Shown: positions 1-9,672 of the stretch, piece by piece
Layout of the letters: each line of letters begins with the position of its first letter
Numbering within the stretch: position 1 is the stretch's first letter
Assembly: GCF_000143535.2 (NCBI RefSeq)
Contig: NC_037326.1
Span: forward strand, 124,001-188,000
Direction: 5' to 3'
DNA length: 64,000 nt
From: Botrytis cinerea B05.10
Lineage: Eukaryota; Ascomycota; Leotiomycetes; Helotiales; Sclerotiniaceae
The notes under the pieces: generated by a model
What the model was told of the DNA's origin: nothing
Databases searched by the model: none
What the model saw: the letters and a program-made list of their open reading frames with translations, nothing else
Program-made: the position numbers and the translations under genes

Positions 1-182
1 CTATCTGTTTTAAATCTAGAATTCCTGAGAAAGTGTTTTTGCATATTCCTCGATTATAAAAGACCTAATTTTTTTTACAGCTAGTTTGTCTAACATTTAT
101 GCGATTACATGACGCCATATGTTCTAGCCGCTAGATTCATGTATGTGATTACTTTTATCTTTATAAGATCGTTAAAGCACTA

Positions 183-935
183 TTATTTCAATACAGAGTT
201 TATGCCCACAGGCAATACTCCTATTGCAACATAATTGATATCCTTTTGACCCATGAGATAATTCTCTATTATCATTACTTGCAGGGCTTGCATTTGGAAT
301 TCAGTTTCTCGGAGACCTATGAGATTATGGTCCTGGTATGCAAACTTGTAAAAGACTGTTTCATTTATCATAAGAACCCCAGCCTCAATTACAACCCACG
401 AATCTCAGAAACAATCTATAGAAGATACTATAGGAGTTTAATCATATTCGTATAAATCAAAGGCAATAGTAATAACACTTTGAAGGAGGTATGCACTTGC
501 TCGTCGTAGGAAAAAACACACCCTACATCACAATGTATTTTCTGAGGGTATAGTTTTTCTCCTATTATTATTGTTTGTACAAGAAGGATACAAGAGATGT
601 AGCACCCACAATATATAGGTTCTAATTATATAATTGTATTCTATTTAGAGAGCTAGCTATGTATAAGAGGTAATAGGCTTTATATAAACCTACTGAAAAA
701 GCTAGTCTCTTCTTTATTCACTTAAGGCTTTATTACAGTAGCCTTACTACAGTAGTAATTGAATTGAAGTCATTCACTTTGTTCACACAATGACAGTTTT
801 TATAGGCAGTAAGTAGGGCCAGAATATAATATAGTTGGCAAAGGGTATGGCATAGTAACAGCCTAAGTTGGAGTGTATATCTAGCTCCAGAAGAAGGCAA
901 CAACAAGCATCGAATACACTTTTGCTTGGTGCCAT
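183..935 (-). pseudogene. Virus-like element gene, split by a solo LTR
   Basis: Unrecognised gene. The ATG at 935-933 lies 3 nt below the motif CTTAAAACA (947-939, minus strand). The frame is open from 935 to 790, where a 218-bp solo LTR (572-789) interrupts it. Removing the LTR and one 5-bp target duplication brings the frame from 571 leftwards into register. A one-base frameshift near 485 and two further stops precede the final TAA at 183. The intact product would be about 175-180 residues, with a Cys-rich N-terminal stretch. I recognise no motif. It runs in the same direction as the ORFs at 971-1105 and 1156-2232. Decay, spacing and the upstream motif are seen directly; membership of the RNA-polymerase-bearing element is inferred. 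Confidence 0.6.
572..789 (+). mobile_element. Solo LTR, copia-like family (copy 1)
   Basis: A 218-bp sequence running TGTTTGTAC...TTCACACA. It matches the reverse complement of the LTRs at 4052-4271 and 26262-26481 over its whole length, with TG...CA ends and near-identical blocks. The flanking 5-mers are ATTAT (567-571) and ATGAC (790-794), a diverged duplication. No internal retrotransposon region is present, so it is a solo LTR left by LTR-LTR recombination. It sits inside the gene at 183-935. The superfamily guess rests only on LTR size, ends and 5-bp duplication. Confidence 0.8.
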
Positions 936-938
936 TAT

Positions 939-977
939 TGTTTTAAGAGCAACTACCAGCTGTGTAAATTTTAAGCT
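939..977 (-). promoter_or_regulatory. Two copies of the junction motif CTTAAAA
   Basis: On the minus strand AGCTTAAAATTTACAC (977-962) contains the TAA stop of the 971-1105 ORF. CTTAAAACA (947-939) lies 3 nt before the ATG at 935. The same core occurs at three junctions in the second block (46847, 47587, 48742). It is probably a promoter or a combined terminator/promoter of the virus-like element. Function is inferred from position only. Confidence 0.5.
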
Positions 978-1105
978 GATCCTATATTGTTATGTATCAT
1001 TGCGTTAATTTTGTTCAGAGCCTCGACAGAAGGGGAGCTAAGAGTGCAGGGTCTGGAGTTTTCTTCTTTCTTACCTAAGATCAAGTGTATTGGCTTGGAC
1101 ACCAT
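971..1105 (-). CDS. Small ORF of the virus-like element (44 aa)
   Basis: ATG at 1105-1103, TAA at 973-971 with the stop inside the AGCTTAAAA motif. It lies between the co-directional genes at 1156-2232 and 183-935. No junction motif precedes its ATG, so it may instead be a frameshifted tail of the upstream gene. Composition is unremarkable and I recognise no family. Confidence 0.3.
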   Translation of the reverse strand: MVSKPIHLILGKKEENSRPCTLSSPSVEALNKINAMIHNNIGSA

Positions 1106-1155
1106 TTTTGCAGCGTATTAATCCACGCAGGTTCTGTTGACGGGTATAGAGGAGA

Positions 1156-2232
1156 TTATCTTTCGTGAAAGTTAAAGGTGCCTAGGTACAAGTTTAGCTC
1201 TACTTCGTTAGCTTTCCTGGGGTAACCATATCCTATATTGAAACCAGCACAGGTAGTGGACCTGGACCAGGGGAATGCATAATGAGAGTGGGAGAACTTA
1301 CCAGATGAAGGAACATATATAGAAGAATTGGATAAGGGGATGTACCAAGAGTCGGAGCCTATAGACGACATCACGTCTATAACATCCTTGTCTATAATAC
1401 AACAATCCGGGGCAATAGAGTTAAGGTAAATCCCTAATAATTTAAGGCACAGGTCAAAGAGCTCTTCTCTAGACATAATATGGAGAAGAAAAGAATTGCC
1501 GTTTACAATAGACTCTACTTGATTAAGATTGTCTCTAGTTATAACACACATCACCATAGCTCCGCGCTGTGACACAGAGGTGGCTATGCTCCTGAGGGTA
1601 GGAAAGAAAGGAAGGGGGGAAAAGACTATGAAAGACTGTTGGAAGCACTCCGTAAAATGCAACAACAAACATGTACAAAAATACCTCGCCATGATAAAAT
1701 AACTTTTTTCGGAACTAATATTCGAGGGGGCTGATGAAAAGAGAGCGTATTGACTGAGACAGTGGGGGTCGGATGAAGAGAGGGTGGGTAATATGGCAGC
1801 GTAGCCTAGTCGGTTGGCTGCACAATCTTTGGGTTCGTAAACACCTGCAGAGAATCTGGATTTTGCCATGGTTGGTGGTTGCTGCAACAATGTTGCTTAG
1901 GTCTTTGAAGAAATTACCATAGGGATAATAGTAGCTGTACAAGTGGGTCCTGTGATCACTACGTCGGACTCTGTCAGGTCTTTTGTTTCTTCATTGGAGA
2001 TAAGTGCTACGTACATAGACATACCCACAACACAATAATCAGAGAACCCATCACCTAACATTTGAGGGACTATAGGTCTCACAGGCATTCTCACAGACTC
2101 TGCATACACTCTGTTGTAGATCTCTCTTATCTTTACAGGAAGGCTGTGAGCCACGTAGGGTTGCTTACAAGATCCGCCTGGGCTCCTGCAGCTTACATCT
2201 CTAATTTTGCAATCTGACACTATTTTCCTCAT
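1156..2232 (-). pseudogene. Virus-like element gene b, long frame with one stop
   Basis: From ATG 2232 to TAA 1156 the minus strand reads in one frame for about 358 codons, with a single internal stop (TAA at 1899-1897). The opposite strand is full of stops, so this is likely the true coding strand. The product is rich in Ser, Cys, Ile and Leu and shows no motif I recognise. It faces away from the RNA polymerase gene that begins by 2244, leaving almost no intergenic space. With no junction motif upstream of 2232, the N-terminus may be missing or fused by rearrangement. Confidence 0.55.
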
Positions 2233-2243
2233 AAACCTGCTGA

Positions 2244-3879
2244 GTACGTGTGTGGCCGCACATAGATGTGGGACAGGAGACGGGAAACAAGGTAAACATT
2301 CTTTATTGTACGGGTCTGGCCTGCAATGTCTCCACGGAGACTGTGTGGGAGTTGGTATACGGCCTTAGAGATCGATCTGCTGATTATTATTATAGCTAGT
2401 TCTCGGCAGGGGGGAACAGGAAGCTCACAGCCCCAACTACTTACACGATATACGAGCAGGAGAAAGTGTTGTACATACAAATATCCTCTGGAACTCTAGT
2501 GAGGTCAACCCCTGGGGGTTCTATGGTAGACAGCTGTATTCTCGGGGATCAAGGCGAGAACTCCATAATAGAACATCAACCTCTCCCGTCTGGAGTTCAC
2601 AATGAAATCGAATACAAGCTCTGTCCCTTCTTTTTGTGTGTGCTATATGTAGAGGAAGACAGACCCCCTCATAATCTCTTTGCTGGAGGACAGAGCACAT
2701 AGGTAGTTGTGTACCCTTGGTCTCCTGCTACTGCTCGAGTTATGCCCACGCATCAAGACCTATAGTAGCCACTAAATTCGTGCGCGAGATAGAAGAGGAC
2801 TTCTTTGCAAACGACGACGTGGTGTGGGATGTGTTCCCTGGAGAAGATATGCTCACGTGCTTCCTGAATTGCCCAGACAATTACGAGGACTCTATGATGG
2901 TATCGAGCAGATTCGCAGATATGGGGGGGTTCTTCATTTTGTCCATATGCACATGCAGGATATCTGACAGAGAGGCTATGCTCCCCAAAGTGGGTGACAA
3001 GCTCTGTAGACGAAACCATAAGTGGTGGAAAGTTGACTGTACCAGTACTTGTATCTGCAAAATGAACCAGACCAATAACAAGCTAGCCTCTGCAAGTAGA
3101 AGAGTGCCATGGGGTACTGTGAGGGAAGTTATGCGCATGGAGGACGGTCGCATATCCACAAAGTGCTAAGCTACTCACAGATCCTCACAGACGACAAGAT
3201 ATCTACCCTCCATGGCCAGAAGGGTATTGTCAAGATTGTACCTATGCACGAGCTCCCTGTCATAGTGATGCCCTATGGTAGCTAGCTTACTGCCGACATA
3301 TATATGGCTGTAGGCTCAGTGATATCTCGTCAGACGAATAGGCAGATATATGAGGCAACTGAGGGTCTTAGAGCTCTATTAGATGGTAAGATGAGGACTG
3401 TAGAGAAAGTTGCAAACATAGACACAGATGAGTGTAGTTATATAATGGATCCCACAATAGGAGAAATTATAATATGAAGACCCCCCCGGAAAGGGTTATG
3501 TCCGGTGAAGGCCACAGTGGGGTGCACGCGCGTAATAAACCAGAGTCAGCTCACTCGGGAGAAACATCAGCTTATACACAAGACGGAGAGTAAGTACAGC
3601 ACTGGAACGAAGTCAGGAAGAGTAGATGGAGGAGGTGTGGCTGTATCGGAAATGAATTTTTAGGTAATATTCTTGTTTGGATTGTACATATATATTTAGA
3701 AGTTGTTCAATTGAGGAGATATATATTTGGTTTCTATATACAGAAATTGTAATGTCATATAAATACTTTATAATTGTATAGAAAATGTATATGTACCTAT
3801 TTTGATATTTAATGAAATTGTAATTCTTAATCAAGTATCTATAATATTAAATGGATCTTGTAATCGATGCATAATATAG
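2244..3879 (+). pseudogene. RNA polymerase second-largest (RPB2/beta-like) subunit, C-terminal half, decayed
   Basis: DNA-directed RNA polymerase subunit remnant. Three frames must be joined: 2244-2702, 2717-3169 and 3169-3879. In order, 2460-2520 has a short beta-strand block ending in SSGTLVR, like the RPB2 stretch before its wall domain. At 2879-2893 is NYEDS, the NxEDS core of the polymerase signature, followed by FADMGGFF. At 3190-3225 are DDK and HGQKG, matching the GDKF..RHGQKG motif. SGRVDGGG at 3613-3636 and the following SEMNF match the GRSRDGGLRFGEME block. At 3790-3850 an AT-rich stretch still reads YVPILIF..., like the RPB2 tail that packs on the clamp. Stops lie at 2397, 3283, 3475 and beyond 3652. 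The N-terminal half is absent. RPB2 homology is firm; viral or plasmid origin is inferred. Confidence 0.9.
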
Positions 3880-3887
3880 TATATTTG

Positions 3888-3900
3888 ATTTTAAAACTTA
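3888..3900 (+). promoter_or_regulatory. Degenerate junction motif before gene d
   Basis: GATTTTAAAACTT lies between the polymerase stop (3877-3879) and the ATG at 3911. It shares the TTAAAAC core with the junction motif at 939-947, 46847, 47587 and 48742. It is a weaker match, in DNA that has drifted towards AT. Confidence 0.3.
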
Positions 3901-3910
3901 TATGTGAGAT

Positions 3911-4390
3911 ATGTTTATAGTCAGATTAGAACATATCTTTTTTATATTCTCCCTCCTTCATTTAGTCAGAATAGGTACTATATCTGAGGCTGACATAGAA
4001 GAAGATACTAGGGGTATATCGTTAAGGTCTATCACGGGCTCTATATATTTGTGTGTGAACGAAATGAATAACTTCAATTCAATTACCACTGTAATATAGC
4101 AACTATAATAAAGCCCTAAGCGAATGCAAAAGAGACTAGTTTTTTTAGTAAGCCTTTATAAGGCTTACTACTTTCAATACGTAGCTAGCTCTTTCGACAG
4201 AATACAATTAGATATACAGGACCTACGATATTCGTGGGTACTACGTCTTCCGTATCCTTATTGTACCAACAATTTGTCGTCCAAGCCTTACTTTACTTTA
4301 ACTACAGCATGTGCCAACTGCTGTCAGTCAAAACACCCTTTCACACCAAAAATCATTATTTCTATGTATAGTTTTTATTATCATTATTAA
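3911..4390 (+). pseudogene. Virus-like element gene d, split by a solo LTR
   Basis: ATG at 3911, 31 nt below the RNA polymerase stop. The frame runs to 4051, is interrupted by an LTR (4052-4271) plus its 5-bp duplication, and resumes in the same phase at 4277. It continues to TAA 4388-4390. The C-terminal part has a Cys cluster, ACANCC, that could be half of a zinc ribbon. The same frame stays partly readable through the AT-rich stretch to about 4570, so the gene may end there, convergent with the capping-like gene. No family recognised. Confidence 0.5.
4052..4271 (-). mobile_element. Solo LTR, copia-like family (copy 2), exact 5-bp duplication
   Basis: A 220-bp LTR; on the minus strand it begins TGTTGGTAC and ends TTCACACA. 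It is flanked by an exact 5-bp duplication ATTTG (4047-4051 and 4272-4276). It has the same family as the copies at 572-789 and 26262-26481, in opposite orientation to copy 1. It splits gene d. Confidence 0.9.
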
Positions 4391-4582
4391 TATAATATAA
4401 TTTTTTCTTCTTATAAATTAATTTTATTTTAAGAAAATTTTAGTAAAAATGAGATCGATTATTTTTTAGATTTTTATTTATCAAGTTATATAAATAGAAA
4501 GTTAGAGTATTATTAAAATAATTTGATTTATTAATAAAATAAGCGAAAATCAAATAATTTTTCTTTGAGAGACTGCAATAGA

Positions 4583-5283
4583 TTACACTACCACGTCCGA
4601 GTTAGTTGTTACCTTGTCTGAACTCTCAAAATGCTTGTGTATACATACCTTTCCGTCACAAATGGAGAAGTGTAGCTTTATTATGGAGCTTACAGGATAT
4701 GAATGAGAACCCGAGACTTTCATGGGTTCAGTTCCTTCGCTTGTAGACAGGATACCTTCTTCTTCAAGCCTCAGCTCCATGGACTTGGTGTCATTAATCT
4801 TCCTTATGCTGTATTGCCGAGAGACATAGCCATTAGACCATCTATAGGGTATACCACAGTGAGGGAGTACTCTCTGGCATCCCATAGTATAGAAAAGAGT
4901 GGCCTGCAATGTATGTTTGAAAGGAAGAGGTACACGCGTGTGAGTTCTTCCATCCTGTCCTTTATCCATTCCACCTTGCGCGTGTGGGGAGACAAATTCA
5001 TATCTCCGTCACAAAGTACATCTATCAATGTTGGATCAAACCCCAGTATTACATCGACGTCTACAACTGGTCCCAGGACTGACTTGGACACAGGGGTTAC
5101 AATAGAATCTACGATCCAGCACACTATAGAGTAGTTTGTCAAGCACCGACAGTAAAACCACATGAACCCACACTTTACCATACACATCCTTTCTCCATCA
5201 AGCTTTGTGCTCAATGTGTGTTGATATTCCTGTACAGAGAATGCATCATATGCAGGTGAATTCATGTTTGACATGGAACCCAA
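4583..5283 (-). pseudogene. Nucleotidyltransferase, mRNA capping guanylyltransferase-like, frameshifted
   Basis: Two overlapping minus frames (5283-4804 and 4969-4583) carry the ordered motifs of the covalent nucleotidyltransferase superfamily (capping enzymes and ATP/NAD ligases). Motif I is KLDGER at 5205-5188, with Lys as the expected nucleotidyl acceptor. A motif-IV-like PIDGLM is at 4848-4831. After a frameshift near 4805-4815, a motif-V-like KSMELR is at 4786-4769. Linked to an RNA polymerase subunit in the same element, an mRNA capping role is more likely than ligation, but the motifs alone do not exclude a ligase. No methyltransferase domain is visible. The stop is at 4583. Confidence 0.65.
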
Positions 5284-5575
5284 ATTTACACTGCTTATTT
5301 ATGAGGGCAAGCCCCTGGGTACAAAGCCTCTTGTATGAGAGCATCTTCCTGGCGCCCTAATATGACCACACCGTAAGACTTTTGGTGATACTCAAAGTGT
5401 GAGTATGCATCCCATAGCTCTACCAAGGAAGAGGATATCTCGAGACTCTTGCTGTATGCATTAAGAGAAAGCCTCTAACCTTTCGTGTCAAGGACACACT
5501 TGCCCTCCCAAAGCCCTGTAGTGTAATATCCAAATATCCTAGATTCTGAATCTAATAAGAGTTCAGGCTATTACT
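5284..5575 (-). pseudogene. Gene remnant upstream of the capping-like domain
   Basis: A minus frame of about 88 codons, read with one TAG near 5480, ends at TAA close to 5300, just upstream of the nucleotidyltransferase frame. It may be the N-terminal part of the same enzyme, since motif I lies only 27 codons from the next frame's start, which is unusually close. It could equally be a separate gene. At about 5575 the sequence passes into AT-rich DNA. Confidence 0.4.
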
Positions 5576-5589
5576 CACTGAACACTAAG

Positions 5590-7250
5590 TGATTTCGAAA
5601 CAAAATCCCTACAAAAATGTAGTTTTATTATGTAGAATCAAAAATCAAATGAATTCAAAATTATTATATTGTGAATTCAAAATTCAATTGTAAGATTTTG
5701 TAATAGATTCAAATTGGAAAAAAATGAGTGAAATATTTTTACTAATTTTAGTTGTCAAGATATATATATAGTCTTAAAGTTGGAACTTTCAAAATCTTTT
5801 AACATATAATGTCTTTATTATATAAAACAATCAATTTTTGGAAAATACTAGAGAATTTATTTTTGAAGTTTTTACTCCAAAAACAAAATTTCTTAAAAAT
5901 ATTTCATTCATTTTTTTTCAAAGAAGTTTATTAATTTTAATTATTAAGTCAAAATTAAATTTTTTTTCATATTCTATGAAATTCATAAAGAATCTAAAAC
6001 CTAAACAAATAACGATTTTTGATATATTTTAACTTAGTATATAATAAGTAATAACCTCAACTCTTATATAAATAGTAAACATAGTCTACTTCCTACTTCT
6101 ATATCAATAATATTCATTAGAAGACAATGTAAGAGTTAAGGCCCCGACTTATCGCATACCATCTTATATTATAATAAAATCCCTATAAAAAAGTCGTTCT
6201 CTTATATAAACTAATTTCTTTTATGATTTATTTAATAAATAAAAGAGTGATTCAAAAATTTCATATATAAAAGGAAATTATAATGTAGTTTAATATCGAA
6301 TGGCCTATATCATCGAGTAGCTCATTTCAAATATATACAAAATTCGTTTGTACGTAATTGTGCACTTTCTTCATTTTTTAATATAATTTTATAAAATCTG
6401 AAAATATAAAATTTACTTATATAATTATTATTAAAATCCAATTTCTAATTAGAAATTAAAATTATTAAAATAATTATTAAAAGAATAAATTTTTTATAAT
6501 GAAAATCATAACAATTTTCACTTTTTTTATAATATAATAGAAATATTTATATAAAAACTAGATTTCTAAAAAGCTGAATTTTTATTATTATTTAATATTC
6601 CTCTCTTTTTTGAAAATAATAATTAGTTATTAAAATTAGAATATTGAAAAAGGCCTAATTTTAGTGTATTTTGAAATGGGCTACTCGGTGATATGGGTTA
6701 CTCCGTGTTAAACTATGTTATATAATATAATAAAAATAAAAAAGATTTTTTTAAATTATAATTTGAATAAAATTATAGATTTTCAAAATTTTATCACATG
6801 TAATACTTCTCCTATATAAAAGAAATCGATTTTTTCGAAAATTTTGAAAATCATTACTTTAAAATCCTACAACTCTTTTCAAAAAAATATTAAAATTAAT
6901 CTATTCTTTTTTTCAAACAATTTCAATTATCATTTACTATCTCTATCAATTTGAATAATTCAATTCATATATTTATTAAAATTTCATATAGTCATTTTCA
7001 ATTGATTATAGCTAGTATATTAATATTATAATAGTATTACTTCATTCTAAAGATACTAAAATAACTGATTCTATCTTTTAATTAAATATATAATCTTATA
7101 AAAATAAGTAATATAATTTCAAAGCGAGTAAAGTAATCAAATCGAAGTCATTAAAGGCTTTTAAGATATATGATCAATTTTAGAGTTAGTTATATAATAG
7201 TTATAGAGTTACTTGAATAAAGATTAAAAGAATTTAATAAAATATAATTT
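5590..7250. other. AT-rich tract without recognisable genes
   Basis: Extremely AT-rich DNA with only short chance ORFs (such as 5838-6032). The left margin may hold mutated continuation of the virus-like element, but no protein motif could be read. Confidence 0.6.
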
Positions 7251-7364
7251 AATAAATATTTGTAAGCAGGTATAAGAATGTTTGAGGCTTCGCCGACTTA
7301 TGCGTTCTAATTCTCGATTCTTCTAATAAATTAAAATTTAAATCAAAATTCAGATATGTATTAA

Positions 7365-7492
7365 ATAAGAATACAAATAAGAATACAAATAAGAATACAA
7401 ATAAGAATACAAATAAGAATACAAATAAGAATACAAATAAGAATACAAATAAGAATACAAATAAGAATACAAATAAGAATACAAATAAGAAT
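7365..7492. repeat. 12-bp tandem array (AAGAATACAAAT)n
   Basis: Roughly ten to eleven near-perfect copies of a 12-bp unit. The long minus-strand ORF across it (7249-7500), with a repeating Phe-Leu-Val pattern, is a by-product of the repeat. Confidence 0.9.
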
Positions 7493-7499
7493 ATAAGCA

Positions 7500-9060
7500 A
7501 TAATTAAAAATAACGACTATTAAATCATTCTACTCTTATATAAAAGTTATTACAAGATTTTTATTAGAAAACTAAAGACAATAGTAAGAAGAATAATTAT
7601 ATTATCGATACATCAAATGAAAGATTTATATTTATAATTTATACTATAATTTATATTTAATAAAGAATTTGTTTTAGAGGCCTAGAATACTTGACTAATC
7701 CTATAATATAGTATTATATAATGTAGTTTTAAATAAAATTTACTCTTTTAGATAGCTTTATTTTAAAGAAATGGAAATCAAATTTTAAAAATACATAATT
7801 ACAATTTTATCGAAAGAATTCAAATAAGTTAAATAGACTAAAAAGCATTTTAAAATCTTTAAATATGATTGACAAATTAATTTAGAAGAAAAGATGTTTT
7901 CAAAATTAAAAAATGGATAATTTTCAATGTAAAAGAAAATACCTTTATATAATATATTTTATAGTTTATAATTATTAAATTCTTTATTACGTATATATTA
8001 ATATAGAAAATAATTAATAAAAGTTTTTCGTAATATATCTAAATTATTTTATTTCGAAGTTCTATTTGAGTATTTTTAATATTTTTAAATTATTTGAATA
8101 GAAATTCTATTTATATATTACAATTTTTTTTACATATTCTAAAACGATATTCAGAACTTAAAATATATTATTCATATTAATCAGAATTTAATAAAACCAA
8201 AAAAGTAATTTTGAAGAATATTTAAATATAATTTAATATATTTCATACATATTTTATTAAAACAAAATACAAATCAACTAATATATATAATAAAAATGGA
8301 ATTAAATTTAAATTTAAATTTATTTACAATATTTATATTAGAATTAATACTCATCAAAAATGAAATTAAAAAACCATAATTTACAAGTAAAAACAAATAA
8401 TAATATTTAAGTGTATTAATCTAATTAAAAAGACTTTGTTATTTACAATTATTTTTATAACTTAAAATCTTTAAATTAATATCAAACAAATTCAAATAAA
8501 TGAATAAATAAAAATCTTTTAATATTAAATTTAATTAGAGCAAATTCAATTTTTCTTTCTAAAAAATCATCTAATATATTAATATTTAACCCTTTTTGAT
8601 AGTTTTTCTATTTTATAAAAAAATCAAAATTCTAATATGATTCTGATTAATAATCATTTTTTATATTATTAATCTATTAATATATCAAAGAAATGATTTA
8701 ATTTATAGAATTTAAAAATATTAAAATAACTGTATTTAGAAAAAAGAAATTAAATTATAAAATTACTTTATTTTTAATATAATCTTTTAAAAAAATATAT
8801 ATATAAAAAGCTATAAGAATGGTTTTATAAATATTCAATTGAAAAAAAAAAAAAAAAAGAATTAGAAAAAAGTTTCAGTAATATAAAATTAAAATTAAAG
8901 AATTATATAGTTTATAGAGTAAATTACATATAAAATGATTAAAAAGATATTCAAGTTCTTTATATATTATATTGTGTTATTTTACTTTTGTCTCTTTACA
9001 TTTTTTTATTTCTTTCATTTCTTTTATATTTCATTTATTTAATTTTGTTTTATTTATTTA
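7500..9060. other. AT-rich tract without recognisable genes
   Basis: Very AT-rich sequence with a poly-A run near 8844. No ORF with protein-like composition, no terminal repeats found. Confidence 0.6.
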
Positions 9061-9078
9061 TGAAACTCTTTAGTATCT

Positions 9079-9560
9079 ATATTCTATATTCTATATTCTA
9101 TATTCTATATTCTATTTTCTATTTTCTATTTTCTATTTTCTATTTTCTATTTTCTATTTTCTATTTTCTATTTCTATTTTCTATTTTCTATTTTCTATTT
9201 TCTATTTTCTATTTTCTATTTTCTATTTTCTATTTTCTATTTTCTATATTTTATATTCTATATTATATATTCTATATTTTATTTTCTATATTACATTTTC
9301 TATATTTTATTTTCTATATTATATATTATATTATATATTTTATATTTTATATTTTATATTTTATATTTTATATTTTATATTTTATATTTTATATTTTATT
9401 TTATATTTTATATTTTATATTTTATATTTTATATTTTATATTTTATATTTTATATTTTATATTTTATATTTTATATTTTATATTTTATATTTTATATTTT
9501 ATATTTTATATTTTATATTTTATATTTTATATTTTTATATTTTATATTTTATATTTTATA
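9079..9560. repeat. Compound microsatellite of TATTC, TTTTC and TTTTATA units
   Basis: Nearly 500 bp of short pyrimidine/AT tandem units, grading from TATATTC through TATTTTC to TATATTT repeats. The 256-codon plus-strand ORF (8988-9758), almost all Phe, Tyr, Ile and Leu, is an artefact of the repeat. Confidence 0.9.
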
Positions 9561-9672
9561 TCATTAATTGTAAATTATATATTATTTTTATATTTATATT
9601 ACCTAATATTTACTTCTATTGTTAATAAATATTTCCTTTGGTTTTTTATTGTTCATTTTAATCCCTATATTT

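Noticed and set aside
2229..2480. Minus-strand ORF overlapping the start of the gene at 2232 by ATGA
   Set aside because: The plus strand here reads continuously into the RNA polymerase frame, so the minus ORF is a shadow despite the neat overlap.
572..4271. LTRs at 572 and 4052 as terminal inverted repeats of one 3.7-kb DNA transposon
   Set aside because: They are inverted, but the 4052 copy has its own exact duplication, a third copy stands alone at 26262, and both sit inside genes; they are independent solo LTRs.
5188..5205. KLDGER motif read as an ATP-dependent DNA ligase
   Set aside because: Not excluded, but linkage to an RNA polymerase and the short motif IV/V spacing fit a capping-type enzyme better; kept as an alternative in the feature.
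7249..7500. ORF with a Phe-Leu-Val repeat
   Set aside because: Produced by the 12-bp tandem array at 7365-7492.
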